Program-made: the position numbers and the translations under genes | The notes under the pieces: generated by a model | The model's database searches: none | Told to the model about the DNA's origin: nothing | Seen by the model: the letters and a program-made list of their open reading frames with translations, nothing else | Shown: piece after piece, positions 26,103-37,824 of the stretch | How the letters are laid out: every line of letters begins with the position of its first letter | How positions within the stretch are numbered: position 1 is the first letter of the stretch | Assembly (NCBI RefSeq): GCF_030657435.1 | Contig: NZ_JAUTWS010000015.1 | Coordinates: forward strand, 1 to 64,000 | Direction of reading: 5' to 3' | Length of the DNA: 64,000 nt | Source of the DNA: Paracraurococcus lichenis | GTDB lineage: Bacteria > Pseudomonadota > Alphaproteobacteria > Acetobacterales > Acetobacteraceae

Positions 26103-26568
26103 CCGCCCGGCCCAGCGCCTCGGCGATCCCCGCCGCGATGGTCGCCGCCGCGATGCGCGCCGCGCCGTCATCCGTGCCGAGCCGCAGCGCCGCCGCGCGC
26201 AGCGAGGGCACCAGCGCGGCCGGCGGCACGCCCGCCCGCTTCGCCGCGGCGGCGATGCGCTCCGCCAGCGCCGCCGCCTCGCCGCCCGGGCCGATCGCCT
26301 CCGCGGCCTCCAGCAGCAGCGCCGCCCGGATCGCCGCCTCGCCCGAGGCCGCCATGGCGCCGCGCTGGCGCCGGATGTCCGACAGCGGCCCGCCGGTCGG
26401 GTCCCCCGGTGTCACCGCCGCCGCGTTGCGCAGCGCCGCCGCCGCCGAGGCGAGCGCGCCGGCCTCCCGCACCAGGGCGGCGGCCAGCGCCGCGGCGCCA
26501 TTGGCGAAATCCTCCGCACCCGGGCCGCCCATGCCGGCGGCGAAGTCGGTCAGCTCCTCCTGGTTCAT
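26098..26568 (-). CDS. Alanine-rich protein of unknown function
   Basis: A 156-residue, Ala/Gly-rich protein starting [39 protein letters not shown], with predicted helices and no signal peptide or membrane segment. The composition and helix pattern suggest a helical-bundle fold such as the cyclodeaminase-like four-helix type, but this is speculative. The start overlaps the pth stop by one base (TGATG), so it is co-translated with pth. The TAG stop lies inside a long palindromic repeat, which suggests that the element inserted at or created the present C terminus. Confidence 0.6.
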   Translation of the reverse strand: MNQEELTDFAAGMGGPGAEDFANGAAALAAALVREAGALASAAAALRNAAAVTPGDPTGGPLSDIRRQRGAMAASGEAAIRAALLLEAAEAIGPGGEAAALAERIAAAAKRAGVPPAALVPSLRAAALRLGTDDGAARIAAATIAAGIAEALGRAA

Positions 26569-27143
26569 CAGCGCGTCTCCTGCGTCAGGAAGGCGACCCG
26601 GGTCATGAACTCCTCATGCTTGCCCTCCGCCAGCAGCGGCGCCGCATCGGCGACCGCCTCCAGCAGCGGCTCCACCCAGGTGTCCACCTTGGCGAAATTG
26701 CCGAGCACATGCCCATGCACCCGGTCCTTGTGCCCGGGATGCCCGATGCCGAGCCGCACGCGCCAGAAATCCGGCGTGCCGAGGGCGCGCTGGATGTCGC
26801 GCAGCCCGTTGTGGCCCGCCGCACCGCCGCCCTTCTTCACCCGCACCTTGCCGGGCGCCAGGTCGAGCTCGTCATGGAAGGCCCAAATGTCGGCGGGCGG
26901 GATCTTGTGGAAGGCGGCCGCCGGCTGCACCGAGTCGCCCGAGCCGTTCATGTAGGTCTGCGGCTTCAGGGCGAGGACCTTGTGCCGGCCCAGCATGCCC
27001 TCCGCCACCAGCCCCTTGTGGCGCTGCCGCCAGGGGGAGAAGCCATGGCGCCGGGCGATCTCGTCCAGCGCCATGAAGCCGATATTGTGGCGATGCCGCG
27101 CCTGGGAGGGCTCGGGATTGCCCAACCCGACCCAGAGCAGCAT
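26568..27143 (-). CDS. pth: Peptidyl-tRNA hydrolase
   Basis: Releases tRNA from peptidyl-tRNAs dropped by ribosomes. The 191 residues start [30 protein letters not shown] and show the active-site set Asn9, His19, Asn66 ([10 protein letters not shown]), Asp91 ([25 protein letters not shown]) and Asn112. Length is usual. It is 15 bases downstream of rplY, matching the common rplY-pth-ychF order. Confidence 0.97.
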   Translation of the reverse strand: MLLWVGLGNPEPSQARHRHNIGFMALDEIARRHGFSPWRQRHKGLVAEGMLGRHKVLALKPQTYMNGSGDSVQPAAAFHKIPPADIWAFHDELDLAPGKVRVKKGGGAAGHNGLRDIQRALGTPDFWRVRLGIGHPGHKDRVHGHVLGNFAKVDTWVEPLLEAVADAAPLLAEGKHEEFMTRVAFLTQETR

Positions 27144-27158
27144 CGCCAGGGGCCCGCC

Positions 27159-27824
27159 TTACTTCTTCTTCGCGGCGGGCGCCGGGGCGGCGGCCTTGCC
27201 CTTGCCCTTGGCGGGCGGGGCGGCCGGCGCCGCCGGGGCGGCCACGACCTCCTCGACCACCGTCGGCGGGGCGATGGTGGCGACGACGAAGTCGCGGTTG
27301 ATCACGGCGCGGGTGCCGAAATTGTCCTTCACCGCCGACCAGCGCAGCGAATCGCCGATGCCGGCCTCGGCCAGGTCGATCTCGAAGGCATCCGGCACGG
27401 CATCGACCGCGGCCAGCACCTCGAGCTCGCGGCGGACGACGTTCAGCACGCCGCCGGCCTTGAGGCCCGGGCAGGTGTCCTCGTGCAGGAAGTGCACCGG
27501 CACGCGGACGCGGATGCGGGCGCCCGGCGCGACGCGCTGGAAATCCACATGCAGGGGCCGGTCGGTGACCGGGTGGAACTGCACGTCGCGCATCAGCGTC
27601 TGGACGGTGGAGCCGTCCTTCAGCGCGATCTCGTAGAGGTGGCTCTGCCACCCGCCCTTGTGCAGCTCCTTCATCACGTCGCGCGGGTCGAGCGCGATCA
27701 GCGCCGCCTCCTGCTTCGCGCCGTAGATGACGGCGGGGACAAGCCCCTCACGCCGGGTCGCACGCGCCGCCCCCTTACCGGCCCGCTCGCGCGACTCGGC
27801 CTCGATCCGGACAGTCTGGACCAT
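27159..27824 (-). CDS. rplY: 50S ribosomal protein L25/general stress protein Ctc
   Basis: L25 of the long CTC type, a 5S rRNA binder. From the ATG at 27824 it has 221 residues. The N-terminal L25 domain (about 1-95) begins TVRIEAESRERAGKGAARATRREGLVPAVIYG; the TL5-like C-terminal beta domain contains GVLNVVRRELEVLAAVDAVPDAFEIDL. The tail is a Pro/Ala/Lys-rich stretch ending in three lysines. GCGGAG upstream supports this start over in-frame codons 30 residues earlier. Confidence 0.96.
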   Translation of the reverse strand: MVQTVRIEAESRERAGKGAARATRREGLVPAVIYGAKQEAALIALDPRDVMKELHKGGWQSHLYEIALKDGSTVQTLMRDVQFHPVTDRPLHVDFQRVAPGARIRVRVPVHFLHEDTCPGLKAGGVLNVVRRELEVLAAVDAVPDAFEIDLAEAGIGDSLRWSAVKDNFGTRAVINRDFVVATIAPPTVVEEVVAAPAAPAAPPAKGKGKAAAPAPAAKKK

Positions 27825-27982
27825 GGTCGAACTCCGCTTGGCTGGGAAATGGCCCCTTCGCGGGACGGCATGCCCCGGAAACGGCTGCGCCGGCCTCCAG
27901 GGGTGCCGGCGCATCGCGGGGCATTAGCGGATCGGGGGAGGCAGGGCAATGGAAAGCCGCCCGGCCGCGGAACCGGCCGCGG

Positions 27983-28567
27983 TCAGGCCTCCGCCGCGAG
28001 CGCCGCCGGCTCCACGTCCCAGACCCGGCCGCCATCCCGGGGCGGGGCGCAGCGGATCGGCAGCGCATTCGGGGTGCGGACATTGGGCTCATGCCCGAAG
28101 GCGAGGCGGAGGGCGCGGAACAGCGCGCCATGCGCCACGATCAGCACCGGCGCCGGCTTCGCGGTCGCGCGGTTCACCGCCGCGACGGCGCGGGCCAGCA
28201 GGCCGGCGAAGGTCTCGGCCCCCGCCGGCGTATAGGTCCCGGCGATCCAGTCGTCGTACCAGTCGCCCATCGGCCGGCCTTCCTGCTCGCCGAAATTCAC
28301 CTCCTGCAGGTCCGGATCGAAGGCGAGGGGCAGGCCGAGCGCCGCGGCCGCGATCTCGGCGGTGACGCGGGCGCGGATGAGGGGGGAGGCGACGATGGTG
28401 GCGATGCCGCCGATCCCCTGCAGGGTCCGGGCGGCGCGCTCCGCCTGGGCGAGGCCGATGGCGTTCAGCGGGATGTCGGTGCGGCCCTGCGACAGGCCCT
28501 GGGCGTTCCAGTCGGTCTCGCCATGGCGGAGGAACCAGAAGGGAGCCGGGTTCAGGGTCTCGGCCAT
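27983..28567 (-). CDS. Histidine phosphatase family protein
   Basis: Phosphoglycerate-mutase-like phosphatase. The 194 residues contain the catalytic FWFLRHGETDWNAQGLSQGRTDIPL near residue 11, the second arginine in ASPLIRARVTAEIAA, Glu in LQEVNFGEQEGRPM, and the second histidine in VLIVAHGALFRAL. Length and motifs fit small-molecule phosphatases such as CobC/GpmB relatives; the substrate is unknown. The ATG at 28567 starts the product MAETLNPAPFWFLRHG. Confidence 0.88.
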   Translation of the reverse strand: MAETLNPAPFWFLRHGETDWNAQGLSQGRTDIPLNAIGLAQAERAARTLQGIGGIATIVASPLIRARVTAEIAAAALGLPLAFDPDLQEVNFGEQEGRPMGDWYDDWIAGTYTPAGAETFAGLLARAVAAVNRATAKPAPVLIVAHGALFRALRLAFGHEPNVRTPNALPIRCAPPRDGGRVWDVEPAALAAEA

Positions 28568-28698
28568 GGCGGGGTCCTTGCTCGCGGCGCCGGCGGGCAC
28601 GCCGCGCGGGACGGTCGCAGGCCGCTGGATGGGGGGATGTCGCCCGCTTCCTGCGGCAGGGGCGCCGCGCGGGTCAAGCCCGCGCGGCGCCGGCCGGA

Positions 28699-29316
28699 TC
28701 AGGCGAGGCCTTCCGCCTTCAGCACCCGCTGCACCGAGGGGCGGGCATTCATGCGGGCATAGTGCGCGGCGACGTTGGGCGGCAATTCCTTGCCCAGCCG
28801 CCCGGCCCACCAGAAGGAGACGTACCAGAGCGCGCTGTCGGCGAAGGAGAAGCTGCCGGTCAGGTACTCCTTCCCTTCGAGCGCCTTGTCGAACCAGGCG
28901 AGGCCCTTCTGGAAGATCTCCTCGCCCCGCGCCTTCACCGCCGCCTGGTCGGCCTCGGAGGGCGCGTAGTTCGAGGGGCGGAAGATGCGGGAGAAGCCCT
29001 GCATGTGCAGCGTGGCGACGGCGAAGTCGGTGGCCTCGAGCGCCCGGGCCAGGGCATCGGCCTCCTTCGGCAGGAGGTTCGCCTCGGGGAAGGTGCTCGC
29101 CAGCCAGACCGCGATGGCGGGGTACTCCGTCAGCACCGAGCCGTCGTCCCGCACCAGGGTCGGGACCTTCGACTTCGGGTTCACCGCGGTGAAGTCGGGC
29201 TTGTACTGCGCGCCCTCCCGCAGGTTGACCGCGACCGCCTCGTAGGGCCGGCCGATCTCCTCCAGCAGGACATGGATGCCGATCGAGCAGGCGCCCGGAC
29301 CGTAATACAGTTTCAT
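28699..29316 (-). CDS. Glutathione S-transferase family protein
   Basis: Cytosolic GST-like enzyme of 205 residues. The thioredoxin-like N-terminal domain begins MKLYYGPGACSIGIHVLLEEIGRPYEAV, with the active-site Ser/Cys region at 9-12 of the beta type, and includes NPKSKVPTLVRDDGSVLTEYPAIAVWLA, the glutathione-binding loop. The helical C-terminal domain contains GSFSFADSALWYVSFW. Physiological substrate is unknown. It lies between the histidine phosphatase and prs, on the same strand. Confidence 0.93.
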   Translation of the reverse strand: MKLYYGPGACSIGIHVLLEEIGRPYEAVAVNLREGAQYKPDFTAVNPKSKVPTLVRDDGSVLTEYPAIAVWLASTFPEANLLPKEADALARALEATDFAVATLHMQGFSRIFRPSNYAPSEADQAAVKARGEEIFQKGLAWFDKALEGKEYLTGSFSFADSALWYVSFWWAGRLGKELPPNVAAHYARMNARPSVQRVLKAEGLA

Positions 29317-29410
29317 CGTGTTCCTCCCGGGATTGGGAGGCCGAGACTATACGCCGCCGGCACGGCCGCCCAGCCCCGGCGATCCGCCGGGGCGTGGCAT
29401 CCATCGGGGC

Positions 29411-30343
29411 TCAGTGGAAGAGCGAGGAGACCGAGCTTTCCTCGGAGATGCGGCGCATCGCCTCGGCCAGCAGCGGCGCGATGGTGACCTGGCGGATATT
29501 GGAGGAGATGCGAACCGCCTCGGTTGCCAGGATGCTGTCCGTCACCGTCATGTTCTCGATCGGGGAGGCGCCGACGCGCGCCACCGCCCCGCCCGAGAAG
29601 ACGCCGTGGGTGACATAGACCGAGACGCCGTTGGCGCCGTTCTTCATCAGCGCCTCGGCGGCGTTGCACAGCGTGCCGCCGGAATCGACGATGTCGTCGA
29701 CCAGGATGCAGTGCCGGCCCTCGACGTCGCCGATCACGTTCATCACCTCCGAGACGCCGGCCCGCGGCCGCCGCTTGTCGATGATGGCCAGCTCGGTGTG
29801 CACCCGCGTCGCGAGGTCGCGGGCCCGGACCACGCCGCCGACGTCGGGGGAGACCACCATCAACTCGCGGCCCTGGTAGCGCTCCTGGATGTCGCGGGTG
29901 AAGAGCGGCGCGGCATAGAGGTTGTCCACCGGGATGTCGAAGAAGCCCTGGATCTGCGCGGCATGCAGGTCCATGGTCAGGACGCGGTTGGCGCCGGCGG
30001 TGGTGATCAGGTTCGCCACCAGCTTGGCCGAGATCGGGGTGCGGGAGCCCGACTTCCGGTCCTGCCGCGCATAGCCGAAATAGGGGATCACCGCCGTGAT
30101 GCGCCGCGCGCTCGCGCGCTTGAGCGCGTCCAGCGTGATCAGCAGCTCCAGCAGGTTGTCGTTGGCCGGGTAGCTGGTGCTCTGCACCACGAAGACGTCC
30201 TCGCCGCGGACGTTCTCGTTGATCTCGACGAAGACCTCCATATCCGCGAAGCGCCGGATGGAGGCGCTGGTGAGCGGCAGGCCGAGCGAGGCGGCGACCG
30301 CCTCGGCCAGCGGACGGTTGCTGTTGCAGGCGACGATCTTCAT
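29411..30343 (-). CDS. prs: Ribose-phosphate pyrophosphokinase
   Basis: Makes PRPP from ribose 5-phosphate and ATP, feeding nucleotide and histidine synthesis. The ATG at 30343 gives 310 residues starting [21 protein letters not shown]. Motifs are the ATP/R5P-binding [43 protein letters not shown], the [18 protein letters not shown] signature, and the PRPP loop [14 protein letters not shown]. The open frame runs 24 codons upstream but MKIVACN is the family start. It is divergent from the flagellar operon. Confidence 0.97.
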   Translation of the reverse strand: MKIVACNSNRPLAEAVAASLGLPLTSASIRRFADMEVFVEINENVRGEDVFVVQSTSYPANDNLLELLITLDALKRASARRITAVIPYFGYARQDRKSGSRTPISAKLVANLITTAGANRVLTMDLHAAQIQGFFDIPVDNLYAAPLFTRDIQERYQGRELMVVSPDVGGVVRARDLATRVHTELAIIDKRRPRAGVSEVMNVIGDVEGRHCILVDDIVDSGGTLCNAAEALMKNGANGVSVYVTHGVFSGGAVARVGASPIENMTVTDSILATEAVRISSNIRQVTIAPLLAEAMRRISEESSVSSLFH

Positions 30344-30619
30344 GCCCGGCCGGACCCCTTCTCCACGCGACCTGCCTCCACGCGACGGGAACGCCGCCGA
30401 AACCGCATTCCGCACGGCGCGGCGGAGATATCAAGGTGACGGAACGGTGTAAATCGCGTTGCCCGCGGGCCTGTGTCCCGATGCCGTCGCGGCTTAACCG
30501 CTTTGCAATCGCACTCCGGCAATTCCTGCCGACCGGGCGGCGCCCGCCGACGGCGGGGGGAGACCAGCCGCCCCATGGATGCCGCGCGAGGGACGCTTGG
30601 GGTCGCAGGAGGTGGCGGT

Positions 30620-32287
30620 ATGGGCGGCGTGATCGCCGGCTTGAAGGCGCTGGGCCCGAAGCGGCTGTTGGCGCTCGGCAGCGTCGGGCTCGCGCTGCTG
30701 GCGCTGCTGGGCGTCCTGGCCTTCCGCGCCGGCGACACGCCCATGGCGCCCCTCTTCGGGGAGCTCGAGCCGCGCGACGCCGCCGCGGTGGTCGCCGCGC
30801 TGGAGCGCCAGCGCATCCCCTATCGCCTCGCCGCCGGCGGGGCCCAGGTCATGGCGCCGCTCGACCAGGTCCCCCGCCTCCGCCTGCTGCTGGCGCGGGA
30901 GGGGCTGCCGGCCGGCGGCGGGCTGGGCTGGGAGATCTTCGACCGCGACAACGGCCTCACCGTCACGCCATTTCAACAGGACGTGAACAAGCTCCGCGCC
31001 CTGGAGGGCGAGCTGGCCCGGACCATCCGCGGCCTCGACGGCGTCCGCGCCGCCCGGGTCCACCTCGTCCTGCCGCGGCGGGAGGCCTTCTCGCGCGAGC
31101 GGGGGGAGGCGCAGGCCTCGGTCGTGCTGACCATGCAGGGCGCCCAGCGCCTGGACCGGGAGGGGGTGCAGGCCGTGCTGCACCTGGTCGCCACCGCCGT
31201 GCCCGGCCTGCGGCCGCAGAACGTCTCCATCGTCGACAGCCGCGGCGCCCTGCTCGCGCGCGGCGGCCAGGCGCTGGCCGGCCCCGCCGCCGTCCAGACG
31301 CAGGAGGAGATCCGCCGGGCGCAGGAACTCCGCCTCGGCCGCGCGGTCGAGGAGCTGCTGGAGCGCAGCCTCGGCCCCGGCCGCGTCCGTGCCGAGGCGA
31401 CGGTCGAGATGGATTTCGACCGGGTCGAGACCCGCGAGGAGCGCTTCGACCCCGACAACCAGGTGCCCCGCAGCCAGCAGAGCGTGGCGGAGCAGACCCG
31501 CGGCGCCGAGCCGCAGCCGACCACGGTCGCGGGCAACCTGCCGGGCGCCGAGCCGCCGGGCGGCGGCGCCACCCAGGAGAGCCGGCAGGAGGAGACCACC
31601 AATTACGAGATCGGCCGCTCCACCCGCAGCACGCTGCGCGAGCATCCGGTGGTCCGGCGCATCTCGGTCGCGGTGCTGGTGGACGGCGTGGCCGAGCCGG
31701 GGGAGGGCGGCGGGCCGCCCCGCTGGCGGGAGCGCCCGGCCGAGGACCTCGCCCGCATCGGCGCCCTGGTGCGCAGCGCCATCGGCTTCGACGAGCGCCG
31801 CGGCGACCGGGTGGAGGTGGTCTCCATGCGCTTCGTCGAGGAGGCGCCGGGCGAGGCGCCGCCCGAGCGCTTCCTCGGCCTGCCCGTCCCGCCGGCGCTG
31901 GCGACGCGGCTGATCGAGAGCGCGCTGCTCGCCCTCGTCGCCCTCGCCGCCATCCTGCTGCTCGGCCGGCCCGTGGTCGGGCGGCTCAGCGCCAGCCTCG
32001 CGCCCCTGCCGGCGCTGGCCGGTGCCGAGGGCGCGGCGGCGCTGCCGGGCATGGTGGGCGGCCCGGCGGCGCTGCCAGGCATGGCGGCGGAGGGCGGGAT
32101 GGCGGCGCTGCCGCCCGGCGCCGACCCGGCCGCGCTGCCGTCGGGGGAGGAGAGCATGGTCAGCCTCGCCCATGTCCAGGGGCAGATGCGGGCCTCCTCG
32201 CTGAACGGCCTGATCCAGCTCGTCCAGCGCCACCCCGATGAGAGCCTGGCCGTGCTCCGCCGCTGGCTCGACCCGGAGGATGCCTGA
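30620..32287 (+). CDS. fliF: Flagellar M-ring protein FliF
   Basis: Forms the MS ring of the basal body in the inner membrane. The ATG at 30620, seven bases after AGGAGG, gives 555 residues. The first membrane helix is at about 15-35, the second at about 430-452 ([19 protein letters not shown]). Between them are ring-building segments such as [37 protein letters not shown]. The C-terminal [22 protein letters not shown] is the FliG-binding tail. First gene of a tightly packed operon; its stop overlaps fliG. Confidence 0.96.
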   Translation: MGGVIAGLKALGPKRLLALGSVGLALLALLGVLAFRAGDTPMAPLFGELEPRDAAAVVAALERQRIPYRLAAGGAQVMAPLDQVPRLRLLLAREGLPAGGGLGWEIFDRDNGLTVTPFQQDVNKLRALEGELARTIRGLDGVRAARVHLVLPRREAFSRERGEAQASVVLTMQGAQRLDREGVQAVLHLVATAVPGLRPQNVSIVDSRGALLARGGQALAGPAAVQTQEEIRRAQELRLGRAVEELLERSLGPGRVRAEATVEMDFDRVETREERFDPDNQVPRSQQSVAEQTRGAEPQPTTVAGNLPGAEPPGGGATQESRQEETTNYEIGRSTRSTLREHPVVRRISVAVLVDGVAEPGEGGGPPRWRERPAEDLARIGALVRSAIGFDERRGDRVEVVSMRFVEEAPGEAPPERFLGLPVPPALATRLIESALLALVALAAILLLGRPVVGRLSASLAPLPALAGAEGAAALPGMVGGPAALPGMAAEGGMAALPPGADPAALPSGEESMVSLAHVQGQMRASSLNGLIQLVQRHPDESLAVLRRWLDPEDA

Positions 32288-33291
32288 TGAGCCTCGCCCG
32301 CGTCCTCACCGGCCCGCAGAAGGCGGCCGCCATCATGCTGGCGATGGGGGAGGAGCATGCCGCCAACCTCTTCGCCCGCATGCACGAGGACGAGATCCGC
32401 GACCTCTCGGCGGCCATGGCCTCACTCGGCACCGTGCCGGCGCCGGCGATCGAGGAGCTGTGCCGGGAGTTCGGCGAGCAGCTCGGCCAGGCCGGCAACC
32501 TGGTCGGCAGCTACGAGAGCACCGAGCGCATGCTGCTCAAGTCGCTGCCGCGCGACCGCGTCGTCCAGATCATGGAGGAGATCCGCGGCCCCGCCGGCCG
32601 CACCATGTGGGACAAGCTGGGCAATGTGAACGAGGCGGTGCTCGCCAACTACCTCAAGAACGAATACCCGCAGACCGTCGCCGTGGTGCTCACCAAGGTC
32701 CGCCCCGACCACGCCGCCCGCGTGCTCTCCCTGCTGCCGGAGGGCTTCGCGATGGAGGTCGTGATGCGCATGCTGCGCATGGAGACCATCCAGAAGGAGG
32801 CGCTCGAGGGCGTCGAGAAGACGCTGAAGGCGGAGTTCATGTCGAACCTCGCCCGCGCCCAGCGGCGCGACGCGCACGAGATGATGGCGGAGATCTTCAA
32901 CAACCTCGACCGCCAGGCCGAGAGCCGCATCCTCTCGGCGCTCGAGGAGCGCAATCGCGACGCGGCCGAGCGCATCCGCAGCCTGATGTTCACCTTCGAG
33001 GACCTGCAGCGCGTCGACGCCGCCGGGCTGCAGGCGCTGCTGCGGGCGGTCGAGAAGGACAAGCTCGCGCTCGCCCTGAAGGGTGCCTCCGAGCAGCTCC
33101 GCGAGATGTTCTTCCGCAACCTGACGGAGCGCGCGGCCAAGCTGCTGCGCGACGACATCGCCGCCCTCGGCCCCGTGCGCCTGCGCGACGTGGACGAGGC
33201 GCAGGCGGCGATCGTGCTGCTGGCCAAGGACATGGCGGCGCAGGGCCAGATCAACCTGCAGGACGGCCATGACGAGGAGATGGTGCCGTGA
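32287..33291 (+). CDS. fliG: Flagellar motor switch protein FliG
   Basis: Rotor switch protein linking FliF to FliM and the stator. The 334 residues start [35 protein letters not shown], contain the middle-domain [27 protein letters not shown] (EHPQT variant) and the C-terminal torque helix region with [54 protein letters not shown]. Charged torque residues are present. The ATG shares a base with the fliF stop, and the stop overlaps the fliH GTG. Confidence 0.97.
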   Translation: MSLARVLTGPQKAAAIMLAMGEEHAANLFARMHEDEIRDLSAAMASLGTVPAPAIEELCREFGEQLGQAGNLVGSYESTERMLLKSLPRDRVVQIMEEIRGPAGRTMWDKLGNVNEAVLANYLKNEYPQTVAVVLTKVRPDHAARVLSLLPEGFAMEVVMRMLRMETIQKEALEGVEKTLKAEFMSNLARAQRRDAHEMMAEIFNNLDRQAESRILSALEERNRDAAERIRSLMFTFEDLQRVDAAGLQALLRAVEKDKLALALKGASEQLREMFFRNLTERAAKLLRDDIAALGPVRLRDVDEAQAAIVLLAKDMAAQGQINLQDGHDEEMVP

Positions 33292-33983
33292 CCGCCGCCT
33301 TCCGCCCGGCCCTCGCGCGCCGCCCGCGCGCCGCCGGCTTCGAGCCCGCGGCGGTGACGGCGCGGCCGGCAGCCACGGCCGCGAGGGCCGAGGCGGGCAT
33401 GGTCTTCGCGGTGCCGGATTTCGACGCGCCGTCGGCGCCGCCCGGGCCGGACCCGGCCGAGATCGCCGCGGCGGCGCAGGAGGCCGCGCGCGCCGCGGCG
33501 CGGGAGGCCGGCTTCGCCGAGGGCGAGGCGGTGGCGCGCGAGGCGGCGGCCGCCAGCCTCGCGGCGCGCGAGACGGCGGCGCTGGAGCGGATCGCCGCGG
33601 CGCTGGAGGAGGCGCGGGTGACGGCCGCGGAGGCCGCCGGCGAGACGGCCGAGTCGCTCGCCCGTCTGTTGCTCGCCGCCCTCGATGCCGCGCTGCCGGA
33701 GGCGGCCGCCCGGCTGGCGCCGGAGGCCGCCGCGCGCCTCGCGGCGGCGCTGCGCCCGCTGGTCGAGGCGGGCGTCGCCGTCGCGCTCCGCGTCGCCCCG
33801 GGCGAGGCCGCCGCGGCGGCGGCCCGGATCGGCGACCCGGCCCTCGCCATCGCCGAGGACGCCGCCCTGCCGCCCGGCGACGCGGCGGCCCGCTGGCGCG
33901 GCGGCGGCGCCACGCTCTCGCTCGCGGCGCGGCGGCAGGCGGTGGCCGCGCTCCTCGACGCCTTCGAATTGCAGGAGAGGTAA
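33288..33983 (+). CDS. fliH: Flagellar assembly protein FliH
   Basis: Cytoplasmic regulator of the export ATPase FliI (called FlbE in Caulobacter). The 231-residue product starts at a GTG overlapping the fliG stop by four bases. It is extremely Ala/Glu-rich: a disordered N-terminal third, then a helical region [46 protein letters not shown] resembling the FliH G-x-x-x-G helix zone, and an E-type stator-like C-terminal domain. Identity rests mainly on position between fliG and fliN. Confidence 0.82.
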   Translation: MTAAFRPALARRPRAAGFEPAAVTARPAATAARAEAGMVFAVPDFDAPSAPPGPDPAEIAAAAQEAARAAAREAGFAEGEAVAREAAAASLAARETAALERIAAALEEARVTAAEAAGETAESLARLLLAALDAALPEAAARLAPEAAARLAAALRPLVEAGVAVALRVAPGEAAAAAARIGDPALAIAEDAALPPGDAAARWRGGGATLSLAARRQAVAALLDAFELQER

Positions 33984-33986
33984 CGC

Positions 33987-34310
33987 ATGGCCGAGCCCGG
34001 CCCCTTCGAGACCCTGTCGCCGGCCGAGGCGGCGGCCGCGCGCCCCGCCGGCCCGGCGGCGCGCGACCTCGAGGCTGTCTACGACATCCCGGTCCAGGTC
34101 AGCGCCGTGCTCGGGCGCGCCACCATGCAGGTCTCGCAGCTCCTCAAGCTCGGCCGCGGCGCCGTGGTGGAGCTGGACCGCAAGCTGGGCGAGGCGGTGG
34201 ACATCTATGTCAACAACCGCCTGGTCGCGCGCGGGGAGGTGGTGATGGTGGACGACAACCGCCTCGGCGTGACGATGACCGAGATCGTCAAGAGCGACCG
34301 GGCGGGATGA
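33987..34310 (+). CDS. fliN: Flagellar motor switch protein FliN
   Basis: C-ring component. The 107 residues end in a SpoA domain, YDIPVQVSAVLGRATMQVSQLLKLGRGAVVELDRKLGEAVDIYVNNRLVARGEVVMVDDNRLGVTMTEIV, the full FliN core. The N-terminal 25 residues are Ala/Pro-rich. It starts three bases after fliH. No fliM is present in this cluster. Confidence 0.96.
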   Translation: MAEPGPFETLSPAEAAAARPAGPAARDLEAVYDIPVQVSAVLGRATMQVSQLLKLGRGAVVELDRKLGEAVDIYVNNRLVARGEVVMVDDNRLGVTMTEIVKSDRAG

Positions 34311-34344
34311 GCATGGCGCCGGGATTCCCGCGGGGGCGGCGGCC

Positions 34345-34348
<4 letters not shown>
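34307..34348 (+). CDS. Putative 13-residue coupling ORF between fliN and flbD
   Basis: An ATG at 34307 overlaps the fliN stop (ATGA). It opens a short frame MSMAPGFPRGRRP whose TGA at 34346-34348 overlaps the flbD GTG (GTGA). It thus bridges the whole 34-base fliN-flbD gap with four-base overlaps at both ends. It could carry ribosomes across the gap so that flbD is translationally coupled to fliN. It may equally be coincidence; no peptide function is implied. Confidence 0.3.
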
Positions 34349-35754
<1,406 letters not shown>

Positions 35755-35757
35755 CGC

Positions 35758-37821
35758 ATGGGCGGCATCGCGCTGCCCGGCTGGCTGCGGCAGGTGCGGC
35801 TCGGCGGCGACGTCGCGCTCGCGCTCGGCGTCGCGCTGCTGCTCGCGGTGCTGATCGTCCCGCTGCCGGTGCTGCTGCTCGATGCCGGGCTCGCGGTCTC
35901 CATCACCCTCTCGGTGCTGGTGCTGATGGTCGCGCTCTTCCTGCGGCGGCCGCTCGACTTCACTGCCTTCCCGCAGGTGCTGCTGCTGACCACGCTGCTC
36001 CGCCTCGCGCTCAACGTCGCCACCACCCGCACCATCCTCACCCATGGCTACGAGGGGCCGCAATCGGCCGGCCATGTCGTCGCCGCCTTCGGCGGCTTCC
36101 TGATGGGCGGCGACGTCGTGGTCGGGCTGATCGTCTTCGCCATCCTGCTGGTCGTGAACTTCATGGTGGTGACCAAGGGCTCCGGCCGCATCGCGGAGGT
36201 CGCGGCGCGCTTCAGCCTGGACGCCATGCCCGCCAAGCAGATGGCGATCGATGCCGACCTCTCGGCCGGGCTGATCGACGAGACGGAGGCACGCAAGCGC
36301 CGCCGCGAGCTGGAGGAGGAGAGCGCCTTCCACGGCGCCATGGACGGCGCGGCCAAGTTCGTCCGCGGCGACGCCATCGCCGGGCTGATCATCACCGCCA
36401 TCAACCTCGTGGGCGGCCTCGGCATCGGCGCGCTGCGGCACGGCCTCGGCCTCGCGGAGGCGGCGACCACCTTCGCCACCCTGACGGTCGGCGACGGCCT
36501 GGTCAGCCAGATCCCGGCGCTGCTCGTCTCGGTCGCCGCCGGCATCGTCGTCACCAAGGGCGGCGGGGAGGAGCGGGCCGACGAGGTGCTGGGACGGCAG
36601 CTCGCGGGCGGCTGGAAGCCCATGGCGCTCGCCGCCGGCGCCGCCGCGGTGCTGGGGCTGCTGCCCGGCATGCCCCTCATTCCCTTCCTGGCGCTGGCCG
36701 GCGCCGCCGGCGCCACCGCCTGGACCCGGAGGGAGGCCGATCGCCGGGCCGGGGAGGCGCCGCCCGAGGCGCCCGCCGCCACGGCGGAGCCGCCGGTGGC
36801 CGAGGCGCTGCGCCTCGACCTGCTGCGGCTCGAGCTCGGCTACGGGCTGCTCGCGCTCGCGGCCGGGGAGGCGCCGCGGCTGACCGAGCAGATCCGCGCC
36901 CTCCGCCGCTCCATGGCGCAGGACATGGGCTTCGTCCTGCCGAGCGTGCGCATCCAGGACAACCTGGAACTGCCGCCCGATACCTATGTCATCCGGGTCA
37001 AGGAGATCGAGGCGGCGCGCGGCCAGCTCCGCCCGCCGCTGCACCTGGCCATCGACCCCTCCGGCCAGGTTCCGGCCATGGCCGGCGAGCGCACCGTCGA
37101 GCCGACCTTCGGCCTGCCCGCCCTCTGGATCGAGGAGGCGCTGCGGGAGGAGGCGCTGGCGCGCGGCTGCACCGTGGTGGACTGCGCCGGCGTGCTGGCG
37201 ACGCACCTGACCGAGACGGTGCGGGACACCATGCCCGAGCTGCTCTCCTTCGCCGAGACGCAGAAGCTGCTGGACGAGCTGCCGGCCGAGCACCGCAAGC
37301 TGGTCGCGGACGTCATCCCCTCGCAGATCGGGGTCGGCGGGCTGCAGCGGGTGCTGCAGGCGCTGCTGGCCGAGCGCGTCTCGATCCGGGACCTGCCGAC
37401 CATTCTGGAGGGCGTGCAGGAGGCGGTCGCGGGCAATACCCGGAGCGTCGCCGGCATCCTCGCCGTGGTGCGGGCGCGGCTGGCGCGGCAACTGTCGGAG
37501 GCGGCGCGGGGCCCGGGCGGCTATGTCCCGCTCATCGCCCTCTCGCCCGACTGGGAGCTGGCCTTCGCCGAGAGCCTGGCCGGCCCGCCGGAGGACCGGC
37601 AGCTCGCCATGGCGCCGAGCCGGCTGCAGGAGTTCATGCAGCGGCTGCGCGACGCCTTCGACGCCGCCGCGGCGGCGGGCGAGGCGCCGGTGCTGGTCTG
37701 CTCCGGCGGCATCCGCGCGCCCGTGCGGGCGATCGTCGAGCGCTTCCGTCCCGCGACCATGGTGCTGAGCCAGGCGGAGATCCATCCGCGCGCCCGCATC
37801 CGCACCCTGGGCAGCGTCTAG
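35758..37821 (+). CDS. flhA: Flagellar biosynthesis protein FlhA
   Basis: Core of the flagellar type III export gate. The 687 residues comprise about eight membrane helices in 1-310 and a cytoplasmic domain from about 335. Hallmarks are [49 protein letters not shown] and the FHIPEP-like loop [59 protein letters not shown]. Its ATG follows flbD after three bases; flhF follows after three. Confidence 0.97.
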   Translation: MGGIALPGWLRQVRLGGDVALALGVALLLAVLIVPLPVLLLDAGLAVSITLSVLVLMVALFLRRPLDFTAFPQVLLLTTLLRLALNVATTRTILTHGYEGPQSAGHVVAAFGGFLMGGDVVVGLIVFAILLVVNFMVVTKGSGRIAEVAARFSLDAMPAKQMAIDADLSAGLIDETEARKRRRELEEESAFHGAMDGAAKFVRGDAIAGLIITAINLVGGLGIGALRHGLGLAEAATTFATLTVGDGLVSQIPALLVSVAAGIVVTKGGGEERADEVLGRQLAGGWKPMALAAGAAAVLGLLPGMPLIPFLALAGAAGATAWTRREADRRAGEAPPEAPAATAEPPVAEALRLDLLRLELGYGLLALAAGEAPRLTEQIRALRRSMAQDMGFVLPSVRIQDNLELPPDTYVIRVKEIEAARGQLRPPLHLAIDPSGQVPAMAGERTVEPTFGLPALWIEEALREEALARGCTVVDCAGVLATHLTETVRDTMPELLSFAETQKLLDELPAEHRKLVADVIPSQIGVGGLQRVLQALLAERVSIRDLPTILEGVQEAVAGNTRSVAGILAVVRARLARQLSEAARGPGGYVPLIALSPDWELAFAESLAGPPEDRQLAMAPSRLQEFMQRLRDAFDAAAAAGEAPVLVCSGGIRAPVRAIVERFRPATMVLSQAEIHPRARIRTLGSV

Positions 37822-37824
37822 CGC

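Noticed and set aside
30480..30520. Possible sigma54 promoter ahead of fliF (GG ... TTTGCA near GCGGCTTAACCGCTTTGCAATC)
   Set aside because: GG and GC are 12 bases apart instead of the required 10, and the TGGCAC box is missing, so it fails the sigma54 pattern even though a sigma54 activator is encoded in the operon.
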